The notes under the pieces: model-generated
Told to the model about the DNA's origin: nothing
The model's database searches: none
Seen by the model: only the letters and a program-made list of their open reading frames with translations
Position numbers and translations under genes: made by a program
Assembly: GCF_016863475.1 (NCBI RefSeq)
Contig: NZ_BOOY01000022.1
Span: forward strand, 1 to 64,000
Direction of reading: 5' to 3'
DNA: 64,000 nt
DNA from: Spirilliplanes yamanashiensis
Lineage (GTDB): Bacteria; Actinomycetota; Actinomycetes; Mycobacteriales; Micromonosporaceae
In this document: positions 53,695-62,682 of the stretch, piece by piece
How positions within the stretch are numbered: the stretch's first letter is position 1
Layout of the letters: each line of letters begins with the position of its first letter

Positions 53695-55167
53695 GTGCGG
53701 AAAAGAAAGTTGAAACTGGCCGGCATAGCCGCCGCTCTCGCGGTCGCCATCCCGGGCGCGATCGCCGCGACGCAGGGCAACGCCCTCGCGATCGGCCCGG
53801 ACCTGCTGCCCGTCACGGTCTCCAACAACAGCGGTCGTGGCGAGGCCACCTTCCTGTACATCCTCGGCCAGGACATCCGCCCCGGCGGCAAGCTCGGCTA
53901 CGTCAACGCTTCGGGCACCTTCGTCAACTGGCCCGCCGGTTCCAATCCGCCCAGCCCCGCCCCCGACGTGGCGATCGCCGGCCCGGGCAACGGCGGCAGC
54001 GTGCAGGTGCGCTTCCCGCGCCACATCTCGGCGCGCATGTACTTCTCGTTCGGCCGCAAGCTCGACTTCCGGCTCACCCCGGACGGCCTCGTGCAGCCCG
54101 CCCCGTGGGCCGGCGCCGACCCGAACCGCGACATCCTGTTCGACTGGACCGAGTTCACGTACAACGACTCCGGTCTGTGGATCAACAGCTCGCAGGTCGA
54201 CCACTTCGCCGTCCCGCACGCCGTGAGCGTGACCGGCAGCAACGGTGTCACCAAGCGCACCGGCGACCCGGTCAACGACGGCCGCAACAAGGTCATCAAC
54301 GAGATCGCGGCGCAGCCGGCGTTCGCCCGGTCCATCGTCCGCGGCCCCGACGGCACCGTCCTGCGCGTCCTCGCGCCGGGCAAGGCCATGGACGCCGGCC
54401 TGATGGACCCGAACTACCTCACCTCGTACATCAACACCGCGTGGAACTCGTACACGGGCCGCACCCTCACCGTGGTGCCGCGCGTGGCCGAGCCGAACCG
54501 CAAGTTCTTCGGCCGCACCAGCGGCAACAACATGGTCTTCACGGACGCCTCCGGCGCCCAGGTGGCCACGGTCGCCAAGCCCACCACCAGCAACGTGTGG
54601 GGCTGCGACGGCGTCTTCAACGCGCCCAACACCCCGCCGTTCATCGAGCCGGAGATCAAGCGAACGCTGTGCACCGCGCTGGTCCGCGGCACGCTGGGGT
54701 CGTCCACGCAGGAGCCGGTCCTCGACGCGAACCAGTTCTACAAGAACAGCGCGCCGAACCACTACTCGCGGATCATCCACAACAACATGGCCGACGGTAA
54801 GGCCTACGGCTTCGCGTACGACGACGTCGGCGGCTTCGAGAGCCTGGTCCACGACGGCGACCCGCGCGGTGCCGCCGTGATCCTGAGCCCGTTCGGCGCC
54901 GGCGGCAACCCGCCGGTCACCAACCCGCCGACGACGCAGCCCACCACCCGGCCGCCGACGACGCAGCCGACCACCCCGCCCACCACGCAGCCGACGACGC
55001 CGCCCACCACGGCGCCGCCCGCCGGTGGCACGTGGGCGCCGTACCAGAACTACGCGACCGGCCAGGTCGTGACCTACAACGGCCGCCGCTACCAGTGCCG
55101 CCAGGGCCACATGTCCCTGCCGGGCTGGGAGCCGTCGAACGTCCTGGCGCTCTGGCTGCCGCTGTGA
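53695..55167 (+). CDS. Secreted GH64 beta-1,3-glucanase with C-terminal CBM
   Basis: A 490-residue secreted enzyme. After a signal peptide (1-30) comes a GH64 domain (about 35-400), the family of laminaripentaose-producing endo-beta-1,3-glucanases. The expected catalytic pair is visible as Glu in DWTEFTYND and Asp in SSQVDHF, 16 residues apart as in the characterised enzyme (Glu154/Asp170). A Pro/Thr linker with TTQP repeats leads to a C-terminal CBM5/12-like module (WAPYQNYATGQVVTYNGRRY, then CRQGH). GTG 53695 follows GAGGAG. Likely attacks fungal or plant glucan and is induced by an oligosaccharide through the upstream LacI-type box. Confidence 0.9.
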   Translation: MRKRKLKLAGIAAALAVAIPGAIAATQGNALAIGPDLLPVTVSNNSGRGEATFLYILGQDIRPGGKLGYVNASGTFVNWPAGSNPPSPAPDVAIAGPGNGGSVQVRFPRHISARMYFSFGRKLDFRLTPDGLVQPAPWAGADPNRDILFDWTEFTYNDSGLWINSSQVDHFAVPHAVSVTGSNGVTKRTGDPVNDGRNKVINEIAAQPAFARSIVRGPDGTVLRVLAPGKAMDAGLMDPNYLTSYINTAWNSYTGRTLTVVPRVAEPNRKFFGRTSGNNMVFTDASGAQVATVAKPTTSNVWGCDGVFNAPNTPPFIEPEIKRTLCTALVRGTLGSSTQEPVLDANQFYKNSAPNHYSRIIHNNMADGKAYGFAYDDVGGFESLVHDGDPRGAAVILSPFGAGGNPPVTNPPTTQPTTRPPTTQPTTPPTTQPTTPPTTAPPAGGTWAPYQNYATGQVVTYNGRRYQCRQGHMSLPGWEPSNVLALWLPL

Positions 55168-55187
55168 CGCACTGAACCACCCGTGAC

Positions 55188-55222
55188 CGGGGCCCGCACC
55201 GAACCATCCGGTGCGGGCCCCG
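55188..55222 (+). terminator. Strong hairpin terminator after GH64 gene
   Basis: CGGGGCCCGCACC (55188-55200) pairs perfectly with GGTGCGGGCCCCG (55210-55222); TTCC follows. Confidence 0.8.
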
Positions 55223-55269
55223 TTCCATGTGCGGCGGTGCACCGGACGCACCCTGACGCCCACGCAGCG

Positions 55270-55782
55270 TCACAGGTCCAGGCGCATCGCCGTGCGCGGC
55301 CAGCGGTCCAGGCCACGGGCCACCTCCGCCGCCCGGATCGCCCGCAGGCCCGGCGGCAGCGCCGCGTCCGGCACGGCCCGGAAGCCCAGCCGCGCGTAGT
55401 ACGGCCCGTTCCACGGCACGCCGGTGAACGTCGTCAGCGTCACCGCCGGCGCCCCCTCGGTCCGCGCCAGGCCGGCGACCACCCCGACGAGCCGCCGCCC
55501 GATGCCGCGGCGCGCGTGCCCGGGGTGCACCGACACCTGCTCGACGTGCAGGCAGCCGTCGACGCGCTCCGCGATCAGGTACGCCACCGGCACGTTCCCG
55601 TCGCCGGCCGCCACCCAGCACAGTCCCCGCCGGCGGTGGTGGTCGAGGACGTCCAGCGGCAACGGCTCGTCGCCCGCGATCTCGGGCATGCCGACGTCGG
55701 CGAAGCAGCGGCCCGCCGCCACCTCGATCTCCTGCAGCACCGGCAGGTCGGCGGCGGTGGCCGCGCGGATCGTCACGGTCAC
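55270..55782 (-). CDS. GNAT-family N-acetyltransferase
   Basis: A 170-residue acetyltransferase. Motif A, which binds the acetyl-CoA pyrophosphate, is VSVHPGHARRGIGRRLVGVV. ARLGFRAVPDAALP is the motif B region. The acceptor is unknown. Start GTG 55782 is chosen because GGGAGG lies 8 nt upstream; ATG 55800 lies ahead of that site. It is 40 nt downstream of the SWIM-protein stop and may be its operon partner. Confidence 0.88.
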   Translation of the reverse strand: MTVTIRAATAADLPVLQEIEVAAGRCFADVGMPEIAGDEPLPLDVLDHHRRRGLCWVAAGDGNVPVAYLIAERVDGCLHVEQVSVHPGHARRGIGRRLVGVVAGLARTEGAPAVTLTTFTGVPWNGPYYARLGFRAVPDAALPPGLRAIRAAEVARGLDRWPRTAMRLDL

Positions 55783-55822
55783 CCGGCCAGCCTCCCGCAT
55801 CGCCGCCGGCCCGGCACCGCCA

Positions 55823-56650
55823 TTACGACGGCGGGCGGCCCAGTCCCCGGTACGCCTGGCGCAGCACGTCCACCAGCGGGATGTGCCGCACCCGCACCTT
55901 CGGCGGGTCGACGGCGCGCAGCAGCAGCTCCGGCGGGGTGGTGGTGCGCGGCGGGCGTTCCCGCAGCCGGCCCAGCGACACCGCGGGGGCGTAGAAGTCG
56001 CGGAGCCGGTCCTCCAGCGGCTGCTCCTCGACGGCGAGCGGGTCGGCCGGCTCCTCGCCGCCGGGGGTGGCGCGCAACGCCGCCAGCAGCGTGTCCCGGT
56101 CGCGGCCGCGCCACGCCAGCACCAGGAACGGGTCGTCGTCGAACGCCTCGGCCAGCACGTACAGCACCGCCGACAGGTGCTTGCAGGGGCGGCCCCAGTC
56201 CGGGCAGGAGCACTCCATCTCCAGCGACTCCGGGAACAGCGGGTGCCCCAGCTCGTCGAACAGCCCCACGATCTCCGTCGGCATGTCACCCGCCAGCAGT
56301 GCCGCCCGGAACAGCGCCTGCGCCCCGAGCGCCGACACGATGCCCGCCCAGGCGTCGTCGCCGAACGCCCCGATGGTGATCGACACCTCGTACGGGTCCG
56401 GCCGGGAACCCTGCACCTGCCCGGTGATGACGCCCGGCGTCAGGTCGAAGCCGAGCACCTGGCCCTTGCGCGCGTACGCCCGCCCGCGGCTCAGCCGCCC
56501 GCCGTCACAGATGCGTTCCAGCTGGTCGACGAATCGGCGCGACCACCAGCGGGAACCGATGTCGCCGCGCTTCGAGCGCACCGCGATGCCGCCCTCGACG
56601 CGGATCGCCTGCCCGCCCTCGAAGAACCGTCCCGTCGGGTCCACCGGCAT
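55823..56650 (-). CDS. SWIM zinc-finger protein
   Basis: A 275-residue protein with the SWIM finger CSCPDWGRPCKHLSA (CXCXnCXH) around residues 145-160, preceded by the typical WWSRRFVDQLERI segment and RLSRGRAYARKGQVLGFDL. In actinobacteria such proteins are encoded directly after a SNF2-type helicase, as here, and are presumed to deliver DNA or protein contacts for it. The ATG 56650 start overlaps the helicase stop by one base (GTG 56653 alternative). Confidence 0.88.
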   Translation of the reverse strand: MPVDPTGRFFEGGQAIRVEGGIAVRSKRGDIGSRWWSRRFVDQLERICDGGRLSRGRAYARKGQVLGFDLTPGVITGQVQGSRPDPYEVSITIGAFGDDAWAGIVSALGAQALFRAALLAGDMPTEIVGLFDELGHPLFPESLEMECSCPDWGRPCKHLSAVLYVLAEAFDDDPFLVLAWRGRDRDTLLAALRATPGGEEPADPLAVEEQPLEDRLRDFYAPAVSLGRLRERPPRTTTPPELLLRAVDPPKVRVRHIPLVDVLRQAYRGLGRPPS

Positions 56651-59600
56651 CACGCCACCGCCGTCGGGTCGAGCGAGAACAGCTCCCGCAGCTGGTCCGT
56701 CGTCAGGTCGGTGATCCAGTCCTCGCCGGTGCCGACGACCGCCGACGCCAGCGCCTTCTTCCGCTCGATCATCTCGTCGATGCGCTCCTCGAGGGTGCCG
56801 GTGCAGATGAACTTGCGCACCTGCACATTGCGCGTCTGTCCGATGCGGAACGCCCGGTCGGTCGCCTGGTCCTCCACCGCCGGGTTCCACCACCGGTCGA
56901 TGTGGACGACGTGGTTCGCGGCCGTCAGGTTGAGGCCCGTGCCGGCGGCCTTCAGCGACAGCAGGAACAGCATCGGCTCCGGCGACGACTGGAACTCCTC
57001 GACCAGTGCGTTGCGCCGCGCCGCCGACAGGCCGCCGTGCAGCCACAGCACCGGCCGGTCCAGGTGCGCCGCCAGGTACGGCTGCAGCATCGTGCCGAAC
57101 TCCGCGTACTGCGTGAAGACCAGCGCCTTGTCGCCCTCGGCGACGATCTCCTCCGCCAGCTCCTCCAGGCGGGCCAGCTTGCCCGACCGCCCCGGCAGCC
57201 GCGAACCGTCCTTGAGCAGGTGGGCCGGGTGGTTGCACACCTGCTTCAGCTTCGTCATTGCCGCGATGACGTTACCGCGCCGCTCGATGCCGTCCGTGCG
57301 CTCGATGACGTCCATCATGTCCTCGACCACGGCCTTGTACAGCGACGCCTGCTCCGGCGTCAGCGTGCACCACACCTTCATCTCGTTCTTCTCGGGCAGG
57401 TCCGAGATGATCGAGCGGTCCGTCTTGAGCCGGCGCAGCACGAACGGCCCCGTCGCCCGCTTCAGCGCCTCCGTCGCGGCCTCGTCTCGGCGCGCCTCGA
57501 TCGGTTCCTGGTACCGCTTGCGGAACGTCGACGCCGGCCCGAGCAGCCCCGGGTTGCAGAACTCCATGATGGACCACAGCTCCGCCAGGTGGTTCTCCAC
57601 CGGCGTGCCCGTCAGCGCCAGCCGCGTCCGCGCCGGGATCGCCCGCACCGCCTGCGCCTGCCGGGTCGCCGCGTTCTTGATCGCCTGCGCCTCGTCGCAG
57701 ACCACGCGCGCCCACTCGACCTCGCGCAGCAGCCCCAGGTCCCGCAGCGCCGTGCCGTACGTCGTCACCACCACGTCCGCGTCCGCCGCCACGTCCTCGC
57801 GCCGCCGGGCGCCGCCGTGGTGCACGTACACCCGCAGCCGCGGCGCGAACCGGGCCGCCTCCTTGCGCCAGTTGTTCAGCAGCGACATCGGGCACACCAG
57901 CAGCGTCGGCCCGGGCGCCGACAGCAGCAGCGCCAGCGTCTGCGCCGTCTTGCCCAGACCCATGTCGTCGGCCAGGATGCCGCCCAGCCCGAGCCGCGAC
58001 AGGAAACTCAACCAGGACAGACCCCGCTCCTGGTACGGCCGCAGCGTCCCGTCGAAGTCCGCCGGCGTCGGCACCGGCGCCAGCCGATCGACCTCCAGCA
58101 GGTCGGCGAGCAGCCCGTCGGCGTCCACCTCGACCAGCGGCAGGTCCTCCTCGCCGCCGTCCACGACCTTCTGCAGCAGCTCGCCCGCCGTGGCGGTGTC
58201 CGTGCGCGGCCGCGACACCACCCGCAGCGCCGCCGCGAGCTGCCGGTCGTCCAGCTCCACCCAGCGCCCGCGCACCCGCACCAGCGGCACCTTCGACCGG
58301 GCCAGCTCCGCCAGCTCGTCCGCCGTGACCGTGTGCTCCCCGATCACCAGGTCGAGCTGGAAGTCCACCAGGTCGTCCAGCCCGACGCCGCCCGACACCA
58401 CCCCGCCCGGCCCCGACGGCCGCGACCGCGTCGTCAGCTTCAGCCCGACCGCCTTACGGCCCGCCCACGCCGGCAGCTGCACCCCGAACCCGGCCGCCTG
58501 CAGCAGCGGCGCCGCGTTCTGCAGGAAGTCCTGCGCGTCACGGGTGTTCAGCGTCAACCCGGCCGGGTGCTGCTCGCTGAGCGCCTCGTGCACCGCCGAG
58601 TACAGCCGCACCGCCCGCCCCAGCCCCGCCAGCAGCGTCTCGTCCGGGCACGGCGGCAACCCGGGCAACCGCTCGCCCGCCCAGATCGCTGCCGCCGGCA
58701 CGTACAGGCTCGGGTCCTCCGCCGACTGCAGCGCGAACTCCAGCGCCCACTCGTCGCTGCCCTCCGGCGGCTCCATCAGCCGGAAACTCACCCGGATCGG
58801 CGCGTTCGCCTCGTGCGCTGCGGCGAGCCACCCCTCCAGCTCGCGCACCAGCGCGGTGACCTCGGCCGGGCGGGCGCCGGGCAGGGCCGGGTCCTCGGCG
58901 GTGAGCGCGGAGATCCAGCGGTCGGGCAGGGGCGCCTTCGGGCCGGGGCGCTGCCCGACGAGCAGGCGCTCGGGCAGGGAGATGCGGGCGGCGGCATCGA
59001 CGAGGGCGTTGAGCGCGGACCGCAACGTCTCCGCGACCCCACCCACGGCCGCGCCGGCGGCCTCCCCGGTGGCGGCCTCGCCGGTGGCGGTGGCGGCCGA
59101 TGTGGCGACGGAGACCGAGCCCGGGGTCGAGCCGGAGCTGGGGGCGGTGGTCGAGCCCGCGGTGAAGCTTGCGGGGCTCGCGGTCAGGTCCGCCGGACCC
59201 GCGGTCGGGGCGATGGAGGCGGCCTCCATCGGCGCGCCGCCGGGTCCGGTCTGGGCGGGTGCGGCCGCGTCGGTCCGCCCGCCGTGGGGGACCGCGAGGT
59301 TGGCGCGGATGCCGCGCCGCGATCGGGCCCGATCCAGCGGGATCACCTCGGCCCGGAACCCCCGCCCGCCGCCGGAGGCGGGCGGGGCGAAGACGGCGGC
59401 AGCCGACCCGAAGGCCGAACCACCCCCACCCGGCGACAGGCCGGCAGCGGAAGACGACCCGGTGGAGGAAGACGACCCGGTGGAGGAAGGCGACCCGGTG
59501 GAGGAAGGCGACCCGGGGAAGGGATGCGACCCGGCGGAGGAAGGCGAGCCGGCAGGAGAGGGGCTGGCGGAAGGCGGTCCGGCGGAGGACGAGCCGTCGG

Positions 59601-60285
59601 GGGAGGGCGACCCGGCGCGGAAGGAGTCGGAGGCCGAACCCGCGGCGGAGCCGGTGAAGGACAGGCCGGCGCCGAAGACCCCGGACCCCGCCGGGACCGC
59701 CACCCCCACCACCGCCCGGCACACCGGCGGCATCGCCGCCGCGAAGTCGCGGAACGTCGCCACGTCCGTGCCGGTCAGGACCGGCCGCCACCGGGCCGCC
59801 CACCCCCCGTCCTCCGCGACCAGCTGGGGCAGCATCCGCCCCCGCCGGGCCAGGTCGCAGGCGTGCCCGGCGAGGACCGCCAGGTAGCGCAGCGAAGCGG
59901 CGGGCGTCCACCCGGCGTCGCCCTCGGGGGTGCCGAGCGCGGCGAGGGCGGTCAGGGCGTCGGCGGGGGCGACGAGCAGGGCGGGGACGCGCCAGTCGCC
60001 GAGGCGCAGGCCGCGCCGGGGTGGTTCGGAGCCGGTCTCGGGGGAGGGCAGTGGGCCGCGGGCGGTGCCGGGGAGGCGGAACGTCAGCTCGGCGGTCAGT
60101 GCCTTGGCGAGGGCGTCGCGGATGGTGTCGTCGGCGGCGCCGAGGGCGGTGGCGAGGGCGGCCGCGGGGGCGGCGAAGGGGTGGGGCCGGGCGGTGGCGC
60201 GGGAGGTGGTGGTGGTCGGCCGGGCCGGGTCCTCGGCCCAGAGGGCGAGCCTGCCCGCCGCCCATGCGCCGTGCACGATCAGCAC
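56650..60285 (-). CDS. SNF2-family DNA translocase/helicase
   Basis: A 1211-residue ATPase. The C-terminal half is a full SNF2 motor: YQERGLSWLSFLSRLGLGG, Walker A DDMGLGKT, DEAQ (VCDEAQAIKN), LTGTPVENHLAELW, then VFTQYAEFGTML and DRAFRIGQTRNV of the second RecA lobe. The N-terminal half has a domain typical of bacterial SNF2/SWIM pairs, interrupted at about residues 215-290 by a Ser/Gly/Pro-rich low-complexity linker encoded by 18-nt tandem repeats. GTG 60285 follows GGAAGGGGA. Role (repair, recombination or chromosome remodelling) unknown. Confidence 0.9.
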   Translation of the reverse strand: MLIVHGAWAAGRLALWAEDPARPTTTTSRATARPHPFAAPAAALATALGAADDTIRDALAKALTAELTFRLPGTARGPLPSPETGSEPPRRGLRLGDWRVPALLVAPADALTALAALGTPEGDAGWTPAASLRYLAVLAGHACDLARRGRMLPQLVAEDGGWAARWRPVLTGTDVATFRDFAAAMPPVCRAVVGVAVPAGSGVFGAGLSFTGSAAGSASDSFRAGSPSPDGSSSAGPPSASPSPAGSPSSAGSHPFPGSPSSTGSPSSTGSSSSTGSSSAAGLSPGGGGSAFGSAAAVFAPPASGGGRGFRAEVIPLDRARSRRGIRANLAVPHGGRTDAAAPAQTGPGGAPMEAASIAPTAGPADLTASPASFTAGSTTAPSSGSTPGSVSVATSAATATGEAATGEAAGAAVGGVAETLRSALNALVDAAARISLPERLLVGQRPGPKAPLPDRWISALTAEDPALPGARPAEVTALVRELEGWLAAAHEANAPIRVSFRLMEPPEGSDEWALEFALQSAEDPSLYVPAAAIWAGERLPGLPPCPDETLLAGLGRAVRLYSAVHEALSEQHPAGLTLNTRDAQDFLQNAAPLLQAAGFGVQLPAWAGRKAVGLKLTTRSRPSGPGGVVSGGVGLDDLVDFQLDLVIGEHTVTADELAELARSKVPLVRVRGRWVELDDRQLAAALRVVSRPRTDTATAGELLQKVVDGGEEDLPLVEVDADGLLADLLEVDRLAPVPTPADFDGTLRPYQERGLSWLSFLSRLGLGGILADDMGLGKTAQTLALLLSAPGPTLLVCPMSLLNNWRKEAARFAPRLRVYVHHGGARRREDVAADADVVVTTYGTALRDLGLLREVEWARVVCDEAQAIKNAATRQAQAVRAIPARTRLALTGTPVENHLAELWSIMEFCNPGLLGPASTFRKRYQEPIEARRDEAATEALKRATGPFVLRRLKTDRSIISDLPEKNEMKVWCTLTPEQASLYKAVVEDMMDVIERTDGIERRGNVIAAMTKLKQVCNHPAHLLKDGSRLPGRSGKLARLEELAEEIVAEGDKALVFTQYAEFGTMLQPYLAAHLDRPVLWLHGGLSAARRNALVEEFQSSPEPMLFLLSLKAAGTGLNLTAANHVVHIDRWWNPAVEDQATDRAFRIGQTRNVQVRKFICTGTLEERIDEMIERKKALASAVVGTGEDWITDLTTDQLRELFSLDPTAVA
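59453..59524 (-). repeat. 18-nt coding minisatellite
   Basis: Four consecutive 18-nt units of GACGACCCGGTGGAGGAA type, three nearly identical and the fourth diverged, encode a Ser/Thr/Gly/Pro-rich hexapeptide repeat in the SNF2 linker. In frame, so copy-number change would not break the gene. Confidence 0.75.
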
Positions 60286-60401
60286 CGCGTCCCCTTCCCT
60301 CCACGTCCGGCCGCCAGCCTAGAACCACCCACCGACGACAATCGGTGTCCACGCCCGCCCGATACTGGTCGAGGCCCCGGTATCACGGAAACCGCTATTA
60401 T

Positions 60402-60414
60402 TGTACAACGTACA
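60402..60414. promoter_or_regulatory. Candidate TetR operator
   Basis: TGTACAACGTACA (TGTAC/GTACA around AAC) lies just upstream of the ribosome site of the TetR-family gene, typical of autoregulation. Confidence 0.6.
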
Positions 60415-60429
60415 GTTGAAGGAGGTCCG

Positions 60430-61164
60430 GTGACCGACCTCGCCCGTTCGCTCGCCCTGCTGTGGCGCAGGGACGTCGGCCAGCCGGCGGCGCGCCGCGG
60501 CCGCAAGCCCGGCCTGACCGTCGACGCGGTCGTGGACGCCGCCACCGCCCTGGCCGACGCCGAGGGCGTCGACGCGCTCACCATGCGCCGGCTCGCCCAG
60601 CAGCTCGGCGTCGTGCCGATGACGCTGTACACCTACGCGCCGGGCAAGGCGGAGCTGTTCGACCTGATGCTCGACAAGGCGTACCTGGCGATGGAGCGGA
60701 CCGACACGACGGGCCGGCCGTGGCGGGAGCGGCTGACGGCGGTCGCGGCGGAGAACCGCGCCCTGTTCGCGCGGCACCCGTGGGCGCTGGCCGCCCCGAT
60801 GGCGCGCCCGACGCTCGGGCCGGGGCAGATGGCCAAGTACGAGCACGAGCTGCGCGCGTTCGACGACTGCGGGCTCGGCGACGTCGAGCGGGACGAGGCG
60901 CTGACGTTCCTGCTGGGGTTCGTGCACGCCGCCGCCCGGTCGGACGCGGAGACCCGGGCGATCCGCGCCGAGCAGAGCGACGAGCAGTGGTGGGGCCAGG
61001 TCGCGCCGCTGCTCAGCGAGATCGACTACTCGCCGTACCCGGTGGCGGCGCGGGTCGGCGCGGTGGCCGGCGAGGCGCTGCAGGCCGCGTACCGGCCGGA
61101 CCGGGCGTACGAGTTCGGCCTGGCCCGCGTCCTGGACGGCCTGGGCGTGCTGATCGAGCGCTGA
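60430..61164 (+). CDS. TetR/AcrR-family regulator with TetR-type C-terminal domain
   Basis: A 244-residue repressor. The HTH runs from about residue 30 to 80 (TVDAVVDAATALADAEGVDALTMRRLAQQLGVVPMTLYTYAPGKAEL) and the TetR_C ligand domain fills the rest (RPWRERLTAVAAENRALFARHPWAL). GTG 60430 follows GGAGG. The TGTACAACGTACA palindrome upstream is its likely operator. It is 52 nt upstream of the mqnC start, but mqnC seems to have its own promoter, so co-regulation is unclear. Confidence 0.9.
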   Translation: MTDLARSLALLWRRDVGQPAARRGRKPGLTVDAVVDAATALADAEGVDALTMRRLAQQLGVVPMTLYTYAPGKAELFDLMLDKAYLAMERTDTTGRPWRERLTAVAAENRALFARHPWALAAPMARPTLGPGQMAKYEHELRAFDDCGLGDVERDEALTFLLGFVHAAARSDAETRAIRAEQSDEQWWGQVAPLLSEIDYSPYPVAARVGAVAGEALQAAYRPDRAYEFGLARVLDGLGVLIER

Positions 61165-61198
61165 CGTGACCGGCGTGACGGCGGGCGGCCGCCCGGCC

Positions 61199-61213
61199 GA
61201 CGTAGGCTCTGAC
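61199..61213 (+). promoter_or_regulatory. mqnC promoter element shared with mqnE
   Basis: GACGTAGGCTCTGAC, one mismatch from the element before mqnE (28647). TAGGCT is 8 nt from GTG 61217, suggesting a leaderless mqnC mRNA. Confidence 0.55.
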
Positions 61214-61216
61214 ACT

Positions 61217-62449
61217 GTGACGGCGATCGAGGACATCCTGGCCCGGGCGGCCGACGGCGGGCGGATCACGCCCGCCGAGGCGCTGCTTCTGTACACCGAC
61301 GCGCCCTTCCACGCGCTCGGCGAGGCGGCCGACGCGGTGCGGCGCCGGCGGCATCCGGACGGCGTCGTCACGTACCTGATCGACCGCAACATCAACTACA
61401 CCAACGTGTGCGTGACGGCGTGCAAGTTCTGCGCCTTCTACCGGGCGCCGAAGCACCGCGAGGGCTGGTCGCACCCGACCGAGGAGATCCTGCGCCGCTG
61501 CGGCGAGGCCGTCGACCTCGGCGCCACCCAGGTGATGCTCCAGGGCGGCCACCACCCCGACTACGGCGTCGAGTACTACGAGGAGCTGTTCTCCTCCGTC
61601 AAGGCGGCGTACCCGCAGCTCGCGATCCACTCGATCGGCCCGAGCGAGATCCTGCACATGGCGAAGGTCTCCGGCACCTCGATCGAGGAGGCCGTCGTCC
61701 GCATCAAGGCCGCGGGCCTCGACTCGATCGCCGGAGCGGGCGCCGAGATGCTGCCCGACCGCCCCCGCAAGGCCATCGCGCCGCTGAAGGAGTCCGGCGC
61801 CCGCTGGCTGGAGGTGATGGCCGTCGCGCACCGCAACGGGCTGTCGTCCACCGCCACGATGATGATGGGCACGGGCGAGACGAACGCGGAGCGCATCGAG
61901 CACATCCGGATGATCCGGGACGTGCAGGACCTGGCGGTCGCCAACGGGTACGTGGACTCGCCGGTCGAGCAGGCCGGCTCGGTGGGCGGCTTCCGGGCGT
62001 TCATCCCGTGGACGTACCAGCCGGAGAACAACCACCTCAAGGGCCGCACCCAGGCGACCACGATGGAGTACCTGCGGTTCATCGCGGTGTCCCGGCTGTT
62101 CTTCGACAACGTCTCGCACCTGCAGGCGTCGTGGCTGACCACCGGCAAGGACGTCGGCCAGCTGGCGCTGCACATGGGCGTCGACGACCTCGGCTCGATC
62201 ATGCTCGAGGAGAACGTCATCTCGTCGGCGGGCGCCCGGCACCGCTCGAACCTGCACGAGCTGATCTGGATGATCCGCACGGCGGGCCGCGTCCCGGCGC
62301 AGCGCGACACCCTCTACCGCCACCTCGCGGTGCACCACACCCCGGCGGACGACCCGACCGACGAGCGCGTGGTCTCGCACTTCTCGTCGATCGCGATGCC
62401 CGGGGGCGGTGCGGGCCGCACGACGCTCCCGCTGGTCGACGCGAACTGA
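61217..62449 (+). CDS. mqnC: Cyclic dehypoxanthinyl futalosine synthase MqnC (radical SAM)
   Basis: A 410-residue radical SAM enzyme that cyclises dehypoxanthinyl futalosine, a mid-pathway step of futalosine menaquinone synthesis. The CX3CX2C motif is Cys65, Cys69 and Cys72 in YTNVCVTACKFCAFYR. QVMLQGGHHPDYGVEYYEELFSSVK and GFRAFIPWTYQPENNHL distinguish MqnC from MqnE. GTG 61217 is preferred over GTG 61166 because the latter lies upstream of the TAGGCT box and adds a low-complexity stretch. A terminator hairpin follows. Confidence 0.95.
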   Translation: MTAIEDILARAADGGRITPAEALLLYTDAPFHALGEAADAVRRRRHPDGVVTYLIDRNINYTNVCVTACKFCAFYRAPKHREGWSHPTEEILRRCGEAVDLGATQVMLQGGHHPDYGVEYYEELFSSVKAAYPQLAIHSIGPSEILHMAKVSGTSIEEAVVRIKAAGLDSIAGAGAEMLPDRPRKAIAPLKESGARWLEVMAVAHRNGLSSTATMMMGTGETNAERIEHIRMIRDVQDLAVANGYVDSPVEQAGSVGGFRAFIPWTYQPENNHLKGRTQATTMEYLRFIAVSRLFFDNVSHLQASWLTTGKDVGQLALHMGVDDLGSIMLEENVISSAGARHRSNLHELIWMIRTAGRVPAQRDTLYRHLAVHHTPADDPTDERVVSHFSSIAMPGGGAGRTTLPLVDAN

Positions 62450-62476
62450 GAAGCCACGATCACGGTACGTCACAAC

Positions 62477-62529
62477 GGCCTCGTCCGTTCGGCCCGCGGC
62501 GCGACGCCGTTCGCCGAACGGACGGGGCC
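62477..62529 (+). terminator. Terminator after mqnC
   Basis: Bases 62477-62492 pair with 62514-62529 over 16 positions with one G-U; TTAAGGTTT follows. Confidence 0.75.
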
Positions 62530-62682
62530 TTAAGGTTTCGATAAGGTAACGCCATACCGGTCATTACGGTTCTTCGATGGACCAATGCGGGGATCTTGGC
62601 GGCTCGTGGGGGTCGCGCGGCATGGATGAGGATCGCTAACCTGCGCCCTCGAGTCCTGTCCGTCCTACGGGGAGCCCCTTTC

